Under the pieces are notes generated by a model. It was not told the origin of the DNA and searched no databases. It saw nothing but the letters and a program-made list of their open reading frames with translations. From assembly GCA_903932425.1 (NCBI GenBank), contig CAIZGG010000417.1, positions 1-44,272 of the forward strand: a stretch of 44,272 nucleotides of DNA, read 5' to 3'. The DNA is from an uncultured beta proteobacterium. Lineage in GTDB: Bacteria; Pseudomonadota; Gammaproteobacteria; Burkholderiales; Burkholderiaceae_B. Positions 33,401-41,078 of this stretch are shown piece after piece. The position numbers and the translations under genes were made by a program. Position 1 is the first letter of the stretch. Each line of letters opens with the position of its first letter.

Positions 33401-33596
33401 TGTTGCTCGCCACCAGCTGTTGCACTAAGGCAGCGCTTGCGCCTGGCCAGTTGGTCGTCACCTGCACCGTGGGCGGTGTCATCGGTGGATATTGCGCAAT
33501 CGGCAAACCAAAAATAGAAACCGCACCAATTAGCATCGTGATTAACGCAATCACGTTACCCAGAACTGGGCGCTCGATAAAGTATTTTGAAAGCAT
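30480..33596 (-). CDS. RND efflux transporter, HAE1 (AcrB/MexB-like) inner-membrane pump
   Basis: A 1038-residue hydrophobic/amphiphilic efflux RND pump of typical length. The N-terminus has the first transmembrane segment followed by the porter-domain opening QYPPMTPPTVQV; the TM4 proton-relay pair is in GIVVDDAIVVVE; the second half repeats the layout, with SKNAILIVEVA containing the relay-associated Lys. With the adaptor and outer-membrane lipoprotein it exports drugs, dyes or toxic metabolites using proton motive force. It is the last gene of a three-gene operon, 24 bases after the adaptor. The pump substrate cannot be told from sequence. Confidence 0.95.
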   Translation of the reverse strand: MLSKYFIERPVLGNVIALITMLIGAVSIFGLPIAQYPPMTPPTVQVTTNWPGASAALVQQLVASNIENQVNGVQDMLYMESDSTNDGRYTLTVTFQVGTDPNIAQVNVQNRVAIALPSLPQAVQRQGVTTKVQSTAILQFVTLTSSNPEHDALFLSNFANLQMQNRLARIPGVAAANVFGVGNYSMRVWLDPAQLNMRSLTPSDISAAISRQNLMLAAGQLGAPPVPTGQDFQLTLNVTSSMDTPEQFGQILIKVDEQGEMTRLRDVARIEMGSQNYSQFFRLDDRPAGGIAIYQLPSANAIAVAKAVRDEMQKISKNFPKEIKWEIPFDTTMFVTASINEVYHTLFEAGILVLLVIMLFLQDWRATLVPATTVPVTLIGAFACMAGMGFSINLLTLFAIVLCIGIVVDDAIVVVEGVAKKVEHGQTPREGAINAMTELMGPIIGITLVLMAVFLPASFIAGITGQMYRQFALVIAATALISGINAVTLKPTQAAQFIRIKPVDEKKNWFFAGFDRYFEKLSNWYAGILQGLMNNRKTASVVGGLLIIGAIIGLIKLPTGFIPNEDQGYLVVATQLPDASSLERTQLGMQLVVNAIEKVPGVDRIVSIGGVNALNNNSSQSNAGVMYVILKPWEARGKGQDLKSIYVGMNAALRDIQEVKAQVLLPPAIPGLGLSGGFQMQLMLTDGSNDFKKLEDATESFLAAARQLPEIAAIFTPFRNNVPQLTLSFNTSRAETLGVAIGDAYDVLQNSIGSSYVNQFFKYGQTYQVFMQADGKSRMTADQISRLYVKSKTREMVPLGSFIDIVGSTGPAIASQYNLYPTAAILGAGGAGYSSGQVIDALEKLAKTNLSESVTFEWTAMSYQEKLVGSTVVLVFALSILLVYLVLAAQYESWVAPIPVILAVPLALVGTVVALFITGLANNIYVQIGLVLMIALASKNAILIVEVALEAKHAGLSLVDAALKASHERFRPIVMTSIAFILGVVPLLTASGAGAAARVSIGITVFSGMIASTCLAVALVPIFFVQIEGLFAKKEDKA

Positions 33597-33620
33597 GGGG
33601 TATCCGGTTGCCTGACTGTA

Positions 33621-34745
33621 TTAGCGTGCAGGTATAGGTGCGACCGTCGCCGTCTCAGGGTTCACGGTCTGACCATTGCTGATATTGATAAAGCCATTCA
33701 ATACAAAGGTTTCAGAATCCTTGAGGCCTTGAGCAATCTCAACCAATGAATCGAAACGCTGCCCCGTCTTGATCGCGCGACGTTCGACCTTTTTACTGTC
33801 ATCCATCACAAAAATGTAATCACCTTGTTGATCGGTCTGAACGGTACGTGCGGGGATCAACACAGCCTTACGCGACTCGCCGTACTCGGCCAGCACCTTG
33901 CCATATAAGCCCGGCACAAGGTCAAGCTTATCGTTAGGCAATTCAGCCCGTAGTTGCAGCGAGCCCGTGCTGGTGCTCAGCAAGTTCGCTGCAAAGTCGA
34001 GCGTGCCCTTGTGTGGAAAACCTTTCTCACCTTGTAATTGCACGTAGACTGGCAAGGCATTCACCAGCGATTTACGGTTATCTTCATTCACGTAACGCTT
34101 TTGATACTTCAGCAAATCACGTTCGTTAATGTAAAAGTACACATAGATCGGATTAATTTTTTGAATCGTTGCCAGCTTGACCCCTGAAGGGCTGCTTCCC
34201 AAGTAATTACCCACGTCAATTAAATGGCGGCCCATCAAGCCATCAAAAGGCGCGCGAACCTCGGTGTAGGTCAGATTCAGCTGTGCAAGCTTTAAATTCG
34301 CCTCAGATTGCAAAAAAGACGACAAGGCTTTGTCGACAGACGCCTGTGAGGTTGCGTTGTCTTTTAACAAGGCCTTTTGACGCGCAAGCTCGATTTTGGC
34401 TTCGTTATAAATCGCCTGGGTCAGATTGACCTGTTGAATATATTGATCTTGTTCAATGACAAACAACAACTGGTCTTTTTTAACAAAAGCACCGTCTTCA
34501 AAGGCGATTTTGCTCAGGTAGCCCGGCACCCTCCCCTCTAGATTGACTGTCAACAGCGGCGAAATGACACCATCAAAAATCTCATAGCTTCGAACATCCT
34601 GAGAGACCGGCTTGGCAACCGTCACCTTGGCTGGTGGGGCCGCGACAGTTGGTTTTTTTTCACAACCGGCCAATACCAAGCCGGTTAACAAAGCCAGGGT
34701 CACGGCTGCGGTTCGCATGAGCGGCGTACGCATAAAGGGGCTCAT
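33621..34745 (-). CDS. RND periplasmic adaptor lipoprotein (AcrA/MexA-like)
   Basis: A 374-residue membrane-fusion lipoprotein. The N-terminal signal has a lipobox LAGC with the lipidated Cys28, followed by an Ala/Pro-rich tether. The lipoyl halves, the alpha-helical hairpin with heptads around residues 90-150, a beta-barrel domain and a C-terminal membrane-proximal domain appear in the normal order and length. It links the inner-membrane pump to the outer-membrane channel. It overlaps the channel gene upstream by 4 bases (ATGA), so translation of channel and adaptor is coupled, and it is 24 bases upstream of the pump. Confidence 0.94.
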   Translation of the reverse strand: MSPFMRTPLMRTAAVTLALLTGLVLAGCEKKPTVAAPPAKVTVAKPVSQDVRSYEIFDGVISPLLTVNLEGRVPGYLSKIAFEDGAFVKKDQLLFVIEQDQYIQQVNLTQAIYNEAKIELARQKALLKDNATSQASVDKALSSFLQSEANLKLAQLNLTYTEVRAPFDGLMGRHLIDVGNYLGSSPSGVKLATIQKINPIYVYFYINERDLLKYQKRYVNEDNRKSLVNALPVYVQLQGEKGFPHKGTLDFAANLLSTSTGSLQLRAELPNDKLDLVPGLYGKVLAEYGESRKAVLIPARTVQTDQQGDYIFVMDDSKKVERRAIKTGQRFDSLVEIAQGLKDSETFVLNGFINISNGQTVNPETATVAPIPAR

Positions 34746-36310
34746 TGAATGGTCTCACTAGACTGAACTAAACGTGGATCGGGTTGGTGATTCAGGGCGT
34801 TGCCCCAGTTCGTGCGTTGCTTCATCTCAGCCACCATGGCATCAGGCAGGGCTGGCGTCAATAAATCGCCGGACCACCCGCCGCCCAAAGACTTGAACGC
34901 CGAGACATAACCAAGCAAATTATTTGTGTTGGTTTGCACCAGGGTGTTCTGCACTAACAAGAGTTGCTGTTGGGCAATGATCACAGTGTTGTAATCCACC
35001 TGCCCGGCCTTATAGCGATCAAGCGCCAACTTGGCAGCCTGCTCGGCGGCAATGACTGATTTTTTAAGATCAGCGGCCGAACTCCGTGTAGTTGAAATCG
35101 TGACCAGTGCATCTTGCACTTCTTTTTGCGCTTGCAGCACCAAATTTTGATAGGCCAGTATGCTTTGCTGGAAGACGGCATCTTGCACACGGATCTGGTC
35201 GGTGATCGCGCCTCGATAGAACAACGGAAACATAAAGCTGCCCGCGATTGAGGTATTGCGGTTGTCCCAAGAGAATAAATTGCCCTGATTCGAGTTATTA
35301 GTGCTGGACGTTTGAAACCCGAATAGACCGCTCAAAGAAAAGCTGGGATACAGAGCAGCCTCGTTCACGCCAATCAAGGCCGACTGAGCGGCAGCCGCGT
35401 ATTCGGCTTGCAAAATATCCGGACGACGCCTCAATAAATCTTTTGGAATACCCACTTGCAACGCAGCCGGGGCCACAAGATCTTGCTGGCTACTCTTGAA
35501 ATTTTGCTCGTAGTAATCAGGAGACTCACCCAACAACACGCTCATCGCATATTGATACATTTTCAATGACGCAATCAGGGTTGGAATTTGAGATTTCGTT
35601 TGTTCATACTGGGATTCAGCCTGGCTCAGATCCAGCAATGAGGTCGAACCGTTTTTGTAGCGCGACCCAGCAATGCGTAAGCTTTCAGCCTGCAAGGCCA
35701 AGTTTGTTTTGGCGACCTGGATCAGGCCTTCATAGTTACGGATGTTGATATACGTATTTGCGATGTCGGAGGCAATCGACACATCCGCCGAATAGAATGC
35801 CGCGGCAGTCGAGATATAAGAGGCCAGGCTACTTTCAATACCACGACGATACTTACCCCAGAAGTCGATCTCCCAGTTGGCTTGAATCATTAAGCTGCGG
35901 GTATTCGACACTGACGAGGTATTCAGGTACTGACTTAGTGCGTTGGGCTGATCATTACGAGCACCCGAACCGCTTAGATTGACTGTGGGCAAAAGTGTTG
36001 CTTCAGTGACCCCGAGCTGCGCGCGTGCCTGGGCAATACGCACGGCCGCGCGTTGCAAGGTTAGGTTATCGCTGGCTGCCCGAGCAAGCAGGCGGTTGAG
36101 TATCGGATCCTTAAAACTGGCCCACCAAGTAACTGGATTAATCCGTTGAGCATTGGTAGCCTCGAGCGCTTCGGTAAACTCAGTTTGCTTAGGCTGGCTA
36201 AATTGGTCTTGGACCTTGGTGGCGGGCCGCACATAATCGGGGCCAACCATGCACCCCGAAAGGGCCAAGCAAGCACTAGCCAGCCAGCAAGACGACACTA
36301 ATCGATTCAT
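34742..36310 (-). CDS. RND outer-membrane channel lipoprotein (NodT/OprM type)
   Basis: A 522-residue TolC-superfamily outer-membrane factor. The signal has the lipobox LSGC with Cys20 lipidated, then GPDYVRP, the usual NodT/OprM start of the mature protein. Two duplicated helical and beta-strand halves are visible, including the RRPDILQAE stretch and the repeated helices around LLALVQ-type heptads. It forms the exit duct for the RND pump. It is the first gene of the operon, ahead of adaptor and pump, whereas adaptor-pump-channel is the common order. The short leader shows no clear Shine-Dalgarno, and no local TetR/LysR regulator is present. Confidence 0.94.
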   Translation of the reverse strand: MNRLVSSCWLASACLALSGCMVGPDYVRPATKVQDQFSQPKQTEFTEALEATNAQRINPVTWWASFKDPILNRLLARAASDNLTLQRAAVRIAQARAQLGVTEATLLPTVNLSGSGARNDQPNALSQYLNTSSVSNTRSLMIQANWEIDFWGKYRRGIESSLASYISTAAAFYSADVSIASDIANTYINIRNYEGLIQVAKTNLALQAESLRIAGSRYKNGSTSLLDLSQAESQYEQTKSQIPTLIASLKMYQYAMSVLLGESPDYYEQNFKSSQQDLVAPAALQVGIPKDLLRRRPDILQAEYAAAAQSALIGVNEAALYPSFSLSGLFGFQTSSTNNSNQGNLFSWDNRNTSIAGSFMFPLFYRGAITDQIRVQDAVFQQSILAYQNLVLQAQKEVQDALVTISTTRSSAADLKKSVIAAEQAAKLALDRYKAGQVDYNTVIIAQQQLLLVQNTLVQTNTNNLLGYVSAFKSLGGGWSGDLLTPALPDAMVAEMKQRTNWGNALNHQPDPRLVQSSETIQ

Positions 36311-36436
36311 GATGAAAACGATAAAAAAATATCAATGAGAGATAGTAAAGCAAATTTAAGGCCTAACCGACGCTCAAATCCAGTAGATTGGCCTTGTCAT
36401 TAAGCAAAGTTAAGTCACGACAAGCGTGGGCCTCAC

Positions 36437-37429
36437 TTAGTCAACCTGCGCACCAGAAATCCGCACAATTTCAGCCCACTTTGCGACGTCGGCGTGATGA
36501 ATTTTGGCAAACGCCGCCGGGCTTGGGTCCAACGCGGGCGTGATCCCTTGCGTTTCAACCAGCCACGTTCTAAATGCAGGAGTTGAAATAACCTGTTTGA
36601 CAGCTGCGCTCATTTTGGTAGTGATGGCCGCCGGCAACTTGGCGGGTGCAAGCAAGCCATACCAGGTGCTGCTTTCAAAGCCTGGCAAATCACAGGCTTG
36701 CGCCATCGGAGGCACGTTAGGTAAAGCCTCTAAGGAGGTCGGTGTGGTCACGGCTAGCCCAATATTCAAACCGCCTTTGATTGAAGCAATGGCGGGGGCG
36801 CTTTGATTAAAAAACATATCAACATCACCGGCTAATAACGCTGTCATGGCCGGCCCCTGCCCGCGATACGGCACGTGCACAATATCGACCTTAGCGGCAC
36901 TGGCGAATTGAGCGGCAGACAAATGCGTCGAAGCCCCATTACCCGTCGAGCCATAGTTGAGCTTGCCTGGGTTGGCCCGCATCAATGTCAGCAAGTCAGC
37001 ACAGATTTTAATCGTGGGGTGTTTTTTAGTATTGATCAACAGCACATTAGGTACGTCGCCCAAAATCGCGATATGGGTAAAGTCACGTTCGACGTCAAAA
37101 GTCAGCTTTTTATAAAGTGCCGCGTTAATCGCATGTGTGCCGGCCGTGGCCATCAAAAACGTGTACCCGTCAGGCTGGGCGCGCGCAACAAAATCAGAGG
37201 CTAGATTCCCCCCCGCCCCTGTTTTGCTGTCGACCACAATCGAGACGCCGAGTACATTGGCAAGAGCTTCTCCGAGCTTGCGGGCATACAGGTCGGTGCC
37301 TGCGCCATTTGGAAACCCGCCAATAATTGTGATCGCGCGGTTTGGCCACGTATCAGTCTGGGCAAGCGCGGTCGCACTAAGCGTAAGGCCAAGCAATACA
37401 CCGAGCGTTCTTCTAAGTCTATGCAACAT
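36437..37429 (-). CDS. Bug-family periplasmic solute receptor 6 (TctC-like)
   Basis: A 330-residue Bug receptor. The signal peptide ends near residue 23 (ALA), then comes WPNRAITIIGGFPNGAGTD; the family PGG loop reads PNGAGTD, an insertion compared with the others here. Later loops are KTGAGG and QPDGYTF. It is 46 bases after a 2-hydroxyacid dehydrogenase gene on the same strand, so the two are probably co-transcribed and may share a hydroxyacid or oxoacid substrate. No TctA/TctB genes are adjacent. Ligand unknown. Confidence 0.9.
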   Translation of the reverse strand: MLHRLRRTLGVLLGLTLSATALAQTDTWPNRAITIIGGFPNGAGTDLYARKLGEALANVLGVSIVVDSKTGAGGNLASDFVARAQPDGYTFLMATAGTHAINAALYKKLTFDVERDFTHIAILGDVPNVLLINTKKHPTIKICADLLTLMRANPGKLNYGSTGNGASTHLSAAQFASAAKVDIVHVPYRGQGPAMTALLAGDVDMFFNQSAPAIASIKGGLNIGLAVTTPTSLEALPNVPPMAQACDLPGFESSTWYGLLAPAKLPAAITTKMSAAVKQVISTPAFRTWLVETQGITPALDPSPAAFAKIHHADVAKWAEIVRISGAQVD

Positions 37430-37475
37430 CGTTAATCCCTTTGTGCTTTTCGGCTCAGGTCTGTCGTAACAAACA

Positions 37476-38399
37476 TCACCGCTGCTGACCTTGTCCCGAG
37501 ATTCGGCGGCAATGGTTCAATGACGCCTCAATCAAATTGTCGCTCGCCTCAGGCGTTCGAAACGCTGAATGCGCCGACAGTGTGACGTTTTCGATTTTGG
37601 TGAAAGCATGCTCTGCGGGCAACGGCTCAATATCAAATACATCGAGACCAGCATGGCCAATCTTTTTAGAAGCCAGCCCTGCGATCAAAGCCTGCTCATC
37701 AATCACCGCACCGCGGGCCGTGTTCACCAAAATCACGCCGTCCCGCATTTTGGCGATACGCTCGGCCGAGATAAAGCCACGCGTGTCATCATTGAGTAAT
37801 AAGTGGACTGAAAGCACATGGCTGCTTGCCAACACCGTATCGAGGTCAGTAAAGCGAACGCCGGCGTGCGTTTTCGGGCTTCGGTTATAGGCGATCACGT
37901 TCATCCCGGCCCCCAGCGCTAACCGCGCCATTTCAGCGGCAATCCCGCCAAACCCGATGAGCCCCAAAGTTTTACCTGTTAATTCGATACCATCCGTACG
38001 CAACCACTGGCCAGCACGCATGCCACGATCCATGCGGGCAAAGCCCTTGGCACTCGCCCACATCAGGGCAAAGGCGCACTCGGCCACGGCCGTATCCCCG
38101 TACCCTTTAATAATGTGGACTTCAATACCGAGCTCGGCGAGCGCTTCGGGGTTCATGTATGACCGCGCGCCCGTGCCTAAGAACACCACGTGCTTAAGGC
38201 CTCTACATTGTTTGGCGATCTCAACAGGAACCGAAGTGTGATCGACGATTAGAATCTCGGCGTCGCCCATCACGCCGGGGATCTGTTCAGGGGTAATGTC
38301 GGGCTGTTCGTTGACCAACAACGCGATATCATCGGGCTGGTGCAAGCGGCGCGCAACGTCGGCTAAGCTGCCATTGGCGTCAATAAAAACGGCTTTCAT
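37476..38399 (-). CDS. D-isomer 2-hydroxyacid dehydrogenase family protein (2)
   Basis: A 307-residue NAD(P)-dependent 2-hydroxyacid dehydrogenase, shorter than the paralogue at 23252. The cofactor motif is GFGGIA near residues 148-153, with Ala again in place of the last Gly; catalytic Arg (NTARGA), Glu (FDIEPLP) and His (SAHSAF) are retained. It probably reduces glyoxylate, hydroxypyruvate or a related 2-oxoacid. It precedes Bug receptor 6 and is divergent from the DadA-like gene across a 259-base gap rich in small hairpins. Substrate unknown. Confidence 0.9.
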   Translation of the reverse strand: MKAVFIDANGSLADVARRLHQPDDIALLVNEQPDITPEQIPGVMGDAEILIVDHTSVPVEIAKQCRGLKHVVFLGTGARSYMNPEALAELGIEVHIIKGYGDTAVAECAFALMWASAKGFARMDRGMRAGQWLRTDGIELTGKTLGLIGFGGIAAEMARLALGAGMNVIAYNRSPKTHAGVRFTDLDTVLASSHVLSVHLLLNDDTRGFISAERIAKMRDGVILVNTARGAVIDEQALIAGLASKKIGHAGLDVFDIEPLPAEHAFTKIENVTLSAHSAFRTPEASDNLIEASLNHCRRISGQGQQR

Positions 38400-38440
38400 G
38401 TCGAAAAATCCAAATAATACATAATGTCCATATCATAACG

Positions 38441-38522
38441 GGGCTTTCGCCCTAGAACATCGCGATTTCTCGCTGTGGCTTTGCCAAAGCCAATTGAAGA
38501 CCTAAGCGCGCCTCCAGGCGCG
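38441..38522. repeat. Cluster of three short hairpins between divergent genes
   Basis: In the gap between the 2-hydroxyacid dehydrogenase and DadA-like genes are GGGC/GCCC (38441-38452), TGGCTTT/AAAGCCA (38476-38492, 3-base loop) and CGCGCCT/AGGCGCG (38507-38522, 2-base loop). They may be regulator sites or leader structures for either gene. No coding region is credible here. Confidence 0.35.
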
Positions 38523-38658
38523 GAACCTTTAGATGCGAGCGATGTGAGCAAACCACAATCCACGACGACGCCAACGCTGGGCTCACGACAAGGTGCACGC
38601 GGGCGCAAATGCTACGATTAACAGCCGTTCGTTGAGTTAGAGCCAGAGGGGTATTTTT

Positions 38659-39927
38659 TTGAACCAGCCTGTACACGTTGTCATTATCGGCGCGGGCATC
38701 GTTGGAGCCGCGAGCGCCTTTCATTGCCTGGAGGCAGGTCTGAAAGTGACCTTGATCGAAGCCGAAACTCCGGGAGCCTCTCAAGCGTCTAGTTATGGCA
38801 ACGCGGGTTGGCTATCTTCACACTCGGTGCTCCCGCCCGCCTCGCCTGGCATCTGGAAACAACTCCCCACCTGGCTAATCGACCCACTCGGGCCACTTTC
38901 TGTGCGCTGGCGATATTTTCCGCGCGCCCTACCCTGGCTGCTGCGCTACCTCGCCGCGGCGTGGACCTATCCAAAAATCGAACGCACCGCTCATGCACTA
39001 CGCAGTCTTCTCGCCGGGGCGCCAGACTTACATCAACACATGGCTCGGCAAGCGGGCGTGGGAGAGTTGATTCAGCGAAGCGGCTTGCTGCATGCGTTTT
39101 TATCGCGTGAGCACTTTCTTCTTGATGCCAAAGCTTGGGAAATTCGTCGCAAAGAAGGGGTGAGCTGGCAAGAACTCGATGCTGCCGCCTTAGCCGCGCT
39201 TGAACCAGATCTTGATCCCAAATACACCTTTGGCATCCTCGTTGCCGAAACGGGCAGCTGTCGTAACCCTGGCGCCTATACGGCGGCTCTCATTGGCTAT
39301 GCGCAAACCCGTGGTGCAACCTTACTACAGGCCAAAGCCACCGGCTTTCGCATCGCAAACGGGTCACTGAAAGCCGTGTCGATCGAAGGTGGTGAGGTAC
39401 TGTGCGACAAGGCGGTGATCGCCGTCGGCGCTCGCTCAAAAGCCTTTGCAGCGCTGGCAGGCGATGACGTCTCGCTAGAAACTGAGCGGGGTTACCACGC
39501 GGTGGTCTCCGGCGTGAGCGTCGGGCCGCGCGTTCCAACCATGTTTGCCGACTGTAAAGTCATCGTGACGGAAATGAACCAGGGCTTGCGCGTTGCCGGT
39601 CAAGTCGAAATTGCGGAAGCTGACGACACGCCAAACTGGCGACGCGCCAAAATTTTGCGCGACCATTTGCTGACCTTGTACCCTAGTCTGCCACGTGATC
39701 TTTCTCCCGAACAAATCCAAATCTGGATGGGTCGGCGCCCTAGCACCCCGGACGGATTACCATGCCTTGGCTTGGCCTCTGGTTGCACAGATATTATTCA
39801 CGCATACGGCCACGGTCATGTGGGGCTGGTAGGATCAGCCAGAACGGGGCGTATAGTGGCTCAACTCGCGGCAGGCCAACAACCCGAAATCGATTTGAGC
39901 CCATTTAGCCCAACGCGTTTTAGCTAA
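38659..39927 (+). CDS. FAD-dependent D-amino-acid dehydrogenase-like oxidoreductase (DadA family)
   Basis: A 422-residue FAD oxidoreductase of the DAO/DadA family. The N-terminal VVIIGAGIVGAASA (GxGxxG near residues 11-16) binds FAD, an acidic residue ends the second strand (LIEAET), GNAGWLSSHS follows, and a C-terminal GLVGSARTG segment closes the FAD site. Members oxidise D-amino acids, or glycine and sarcosine derivatives, at the membrane and pass electrons to quinones. The start is a TTG at 38659 with AGAGGGG about 7 bases upstream. It is alone on the plus strand before the CDF transporter gene. D-amino acid specificity is not proven. Confidence 0.86.
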   Translation: MNQPVHVVIIGAGIVGAASAFHCLEAGLKVTLIEAETPGASQASSYGNAGWLSSHSVLPPASPGIWKQLPTWLIDPLGPLSVRWRYFPRALPWLLRYLAAAWTYPKIERTAHALRSLLAGAPDLHQHMARQAGVGELIQRSGLLHAFLSREHFLLDAKAWEIRRKEGVSWQELDAAALAALEPDLDPKYTFGILVAETGSCRNPGAYTAALIGYAQTRGATLLQAKATGFRIANGSLKAVSIEGGEVLCDKAVIAVGARSKAFAALAGDDVSLETERGYHAVVSGVSVGPRVPTMFADCKVIVTEMNQGLRVAGQVEIAEADDTPNWRRAKILRDHLLTLYPSLPRDLSPEQIQIWMGRRPSTPDGLPCLGLASGCTDIIHAYGHGHVGLVGSARTGRIVAQLAAGQQPEIDLSPFSPTRFS

Positions 39928-40059
39928 ATCGCGAGAACCTCGAAACTGCAAATACTGGGACACACTTGAACGTTTTAGCGATACACGAAAACAGGCAAAC
40001 ACCAACATCCACCTGCATGTTTTAGCTTTGCACGACGACCGTAAAACATTGAGACGAAT

Positions 40060-41019
40060 ATGAACACTTCAGACTTGCATGACGACAGTGAAGACGTCGA
40101 ATTCACGCCGGCTGAGCGCGCCAGCGCAGCTAAAAAAAGCACTTGGATCAGTGTGATGGTCAATATTTTGTTGTCGACCACACAAATTACCGTCGGTATT
40201 TTTGCGAAATCCCAAGCGTTGATCGCAGACGGCGTGCATTCGCTATCGGATCTGATTGCTGACTTTGTCGTACTGTTTGCGAGCCACCACAGCCAAAAAG
40301 ACGCCGATGAAGACCATCCCTATGGCCATCAACGTTTTGAAACCGCAGCCTCGATGGTACTGGGCGGCTTGCTGCTTGCAGTGGCGCTTGGGATGCTGTG
40401 GTCGGCCTTTGAAAAGCTCAAAGCCCCGCACGAGATCCCGTCGGTGCACAGTATCGCCTTATGGGTTGCTGCCTTGGCCTTGGTCGCAAAAGAAACTCTC
40501 TTTCGCTATATGCTGCGCATCGCCAAAGCGGTCAAATCCAGCATGCTCGTGGCAAACGCCTGGCATGCGCGCTCGGACGCGGCCTCTTCGCTGGTGGTTG
40601 CGGTCGGCATTATTGGCAACTTACTGGGTTACCCAATTCTGGACCCCATTGCAGCGCTGATTGTCGGGCTGATGGTTGGCAAAATGGGGTGGGAGTTTGG
40701 CTCAGACGCCTTTCACGATTTGATGGATCGCTCGGCGAACGACAAAGAGGTTCAAGCCATTACAGAAACCTTATTGCAGACGCCCGGCGTCTTGGGGGTT
40801 CACGACGTACGCACCCGAAAAATGGGCGACATGATCTTGGTCGATGCCCACATCGAAGTCAGTGCGTTTTTGACAGTTGAAGCCGGACACGACATTGGAC
40901 TGGCGGCTCGACACGCCGTGATGCAACGCCATCGCGTGCTCAATTTGTTGACACATATTGATCCTGTGCCCTCTAAAACCGATCCCAAAACGACCGCACC
41001 AAGAACAACACAAGCCTGA
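40060..41019 (+). CDS. Cation diffusion facilitator (CDF) metal transporter
   Basis: A 319-residue CDF-family inner-membrane exporter with about six transmembrane segments. The transport site has HSLSD in TM2 (His60, Asp64) and HARSD in TM5, i.e. two H-x-x-x-D pairs as in zinc- or iron-transporting members. The C-terminal cytoplasmic ferredoxin-like domain (about 215-300) follows. It exchanges a divalent metal (Zn, Fe, Co or Mn) for protons. The predicted soluble N-terminus is acidic. It lies 132 bases after the DadA-like gene and 59 bases before the LeuC-like gene, so coupling to either is uncertain. Metal is not assignable. Confidence 0.92.
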   Translation: MNTSDLHDDSEDVEFTPAERASAAKKSTWISVMVNILLSTTQITVGIFAKSQALIADGVHSLSDLIADFVVLFASHHSQKDADEDHPYGHQRFETAASMVLGGLLLAVALGMLWSAFEKLKAPHEIPSVHSIALWVAALALVAKETLFRYMLRIAKAVKSSMLVANAWHARSDAASSLVVAVGIIGNLLGYPILDPIAALIVGLMVGKMGWEFGSDAFHDLMDRSANDKEVQAITETLLQTPGVLGVHDVRTRKMGDMILVDAHIEVSAFLTVEAGHDIGLAARHAVMQRHRVLNLLTHIDPVPSKTDPKTTAPRTTQA

Positions 41020-41078
41020 ACGGATCGCCACTGGGCAACGAATAAGATTCAAGCTAAGACCGAACAATCGAGTAAAAA

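Noticed and set aside
38452-38784. A 110-residue minus-strand frame between divergent oxidoreductase genes
   Set aside because: It crosses the start of the DadA-like gene, consists largely of hairpin-rich spacer, and has no recognisable domain.
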